Of a stretch of 7,097 nucleotides of DNA, positions 6,213 through 7,097 are shown piece by piece. Made by a program: the position numbers and the translations under genes. Positions within the stretch are counted from its first letter, which is position 1. Every line of letters starts with the position of its first letter. The notes beneath the pieces are model-generated. The model made no database searches, was not told the DNA's origin, and saw only the letters and a program-made list of their open reading frames with translations. The stretch is taken from contig JAGLUH010000143.1 of assembly GCA_023134875.1 (NCBI GenBank), positions 1-7,097 of the forward strand. The letters are read 5' to 3'. This DNA comes from Candidatus Zixiibacteriota bacterium (GTDB lineage Bacteria > Zixibacteria > MSB-5A5 > CAIYYT01).

Positions 6213-7097
6213 TTATTCCTCTTCTATCTCAAGAGGTGTCCACTCGCCGAAAGCCTCGACTGTGATTTTGCATTTGCCCTTAGATGTCCACCGTTCGTTA
6301 GCGTTATAGCTCCAGTCCAGGTATTCCGAACCGCCGCCACCAACAGTTGTAATCAGGTAGCGGTTATTGAGGTAGCCGAACGAATCGGCTCTCCGCGACG
6401 GCCACTTGGAGTCGCCTCCTGAAGGGTCGACCGGCAGCCAGCCGAAGTTCGGCAGGTAAATCTCCACCCAGCGGTGAAAGACAGCATCCCACGAGGCGTC
6501 GTCACCGCGGACAACCACCGACCCGACATAACGCGCCGGCAGACCGGCGGCGCGACACATAGCGATATAGACAAAGGCGTACTCCGAGCAGGAACCGTTA
6601 CCGCGATCAAGGACAGTGGGGGCGATATTCCAGCCGCCCGCCAGTTCGTACTCCATGTGCTCGATGACATAGTTGTAAATCTTCCTGCCGATCCAGTAGG
6701 CGTTGGTCTCGTCAGCGACTGCTTTCTTCACTGCCTCTTGAATTACCTGATTCTCTAAGGAGAACTTGGTATCGTCAACGAGATACTGTTCACGAATTTC
6801 CAGCGAGATATCCTCCAGACTGCCGACGTTGTCGGGAAAAACGAAATATCGAGTTTGGTAAAGCTTTGCTGAGACCAACATGGTTACAGTAGTAAACTGC
6901 GTCGGCGCCAAGTTACTAAACTCGAAGTGGGCGACTTGCTGTCCCCATTTATCGGTCAGAATCCGGGTTGGCTCCGGATGGAAGATAACCGGCTCGATCA
7001 GTTCCTGGTTGTCGCGATTTTGAGGGATAGCCAAGTAGACATCGAGCGTCTTTACCGTATCCGGGCCGTAATTCCTGACCTGGTGGATAAATTCAAC
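6213..7097 (-). CDS. transglutaminase-like superfamily protein, 5' end outside window
   Basis: The frame is open from the right window edge to a TAA at 6213-6215 (294 residues seen). The TTG at 7032-7034 is internal, because the sequence before it continues sensibly (VEFIHQVRNYGPDTVKTLDVYLAIPQN in two pieces) as the N-terminal beta-sandwich that often precedes this domain. The transglutaminase core shows a Cys-His-Asp triad: GNGSCSEYAFV (Cys codon 6588-6590), VFHRWVEIYLP (His) and WLPVDPSGG (Asp), with AAGLPARYVGSVV between. Such bacterial proteins are papain-fold peptidases or amide-transfer enzymes, often exported. A signal peptide cannot be checked because the start is missing. The C-terminal tail after the core is beta-rich and ends in Glu-Glu-Glu. 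It lies upstream of tcmP on the same strand, but a functional link is not evident. Confidence 0.88.
   Translation of the reverse strand, partial: VEFIHQVRNYGPDTVKTLDVYLAIPQNRDNQELIEPVIFHPEPTRILTDKWGQQVAHFEFSNLAPTQFTTVTMLVSAKLYQTRYFVFPDNVGSLEDISLEIREQYLVDDTKFSLENQVIQEAVKKAVADETNAYWIGRKIYNYVIEHMEYELAGGWNIAPTVLDRGNGSCSEYAFVYIAMCRAAGLPARYVGSVVVRGDDASWDAVFHRWVEIYLPNFGWLPVDPSGGDSKWPSRRADSFGYLNNRYLITTVGGGGSEYLDWSYNANERWTSKGKCKITVEAFGEWTPLEIEEE

Noticed and set aside
6193..6214. Direct repeat GATATT (6193-6198 and 6209-6214) as a target-site duplication
   Set aside because: It is only six bases with a ten-base spacer in AT-rich sequence, with no element between the copies.

Overview
The window looks like chromosomal DNA from a diderm (Gram-negative-type) bacterium of moderately high GC. 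The evidence for an outer membrane is a signal-peptide-bearing beta-barrel porin that ends in phenylalanine. The housekeeping genes are compact and translationally coupled. The overall flavour (phosphate-porin-like barrel, SGNH protein with TPRs, intergenic palindromes) would fit an FCB-group or deep-branching environmental lineage such as Zixibacteria, but that placement is a guess; no rRNA or marker gene is present.

Left part, + strand (1-4049): the 3' end of nadC (NAD synthesis) overlaps by one base a complete bifunctional birA (biotin protein ligase/repressor). birA overlaps by four bases a TTG-started, membrane-anchored SGNH hydrolase-like protein that carries TPR repeats between its catalytic blocks. 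These three read as one operon. A 206-base gap with a perfect TTGACA -35 box and a tiny leader ORF precedes an OprO/OprP-like outer membrane porin, which is closed by a strong rho-independent terminator.

Middle: the 159-base convergent gap after the porin holds that terminator and a second, tight palindrome of REP or dispersed-repeat type.

Right part, - strand (7097 down to 4144): a transglutaminase-like cysteine peptidase-fold protein, cut by the window edge, is followed after 167 bases by a two-gene module. The module is tcmP (three-Cys-motif partner protein, with methyltransferase-like motifs) directly abutting a DUF5131 / phage Gp37-Gp68 family protein with a Cys-x6-Cys-x2-Cys motif. The stop and start codons of the pair are adjacent (TAAATG). 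This pair is the most interesting content. It is a recurring, functionally uncharacterised gene couple that looks like a SAM-binding Rossmann protein working with a radical-SAM-like Fe-S protein. tcmP is somewhat AT-richer than its neighbours in sampled stretches, consistent with an acquired module.
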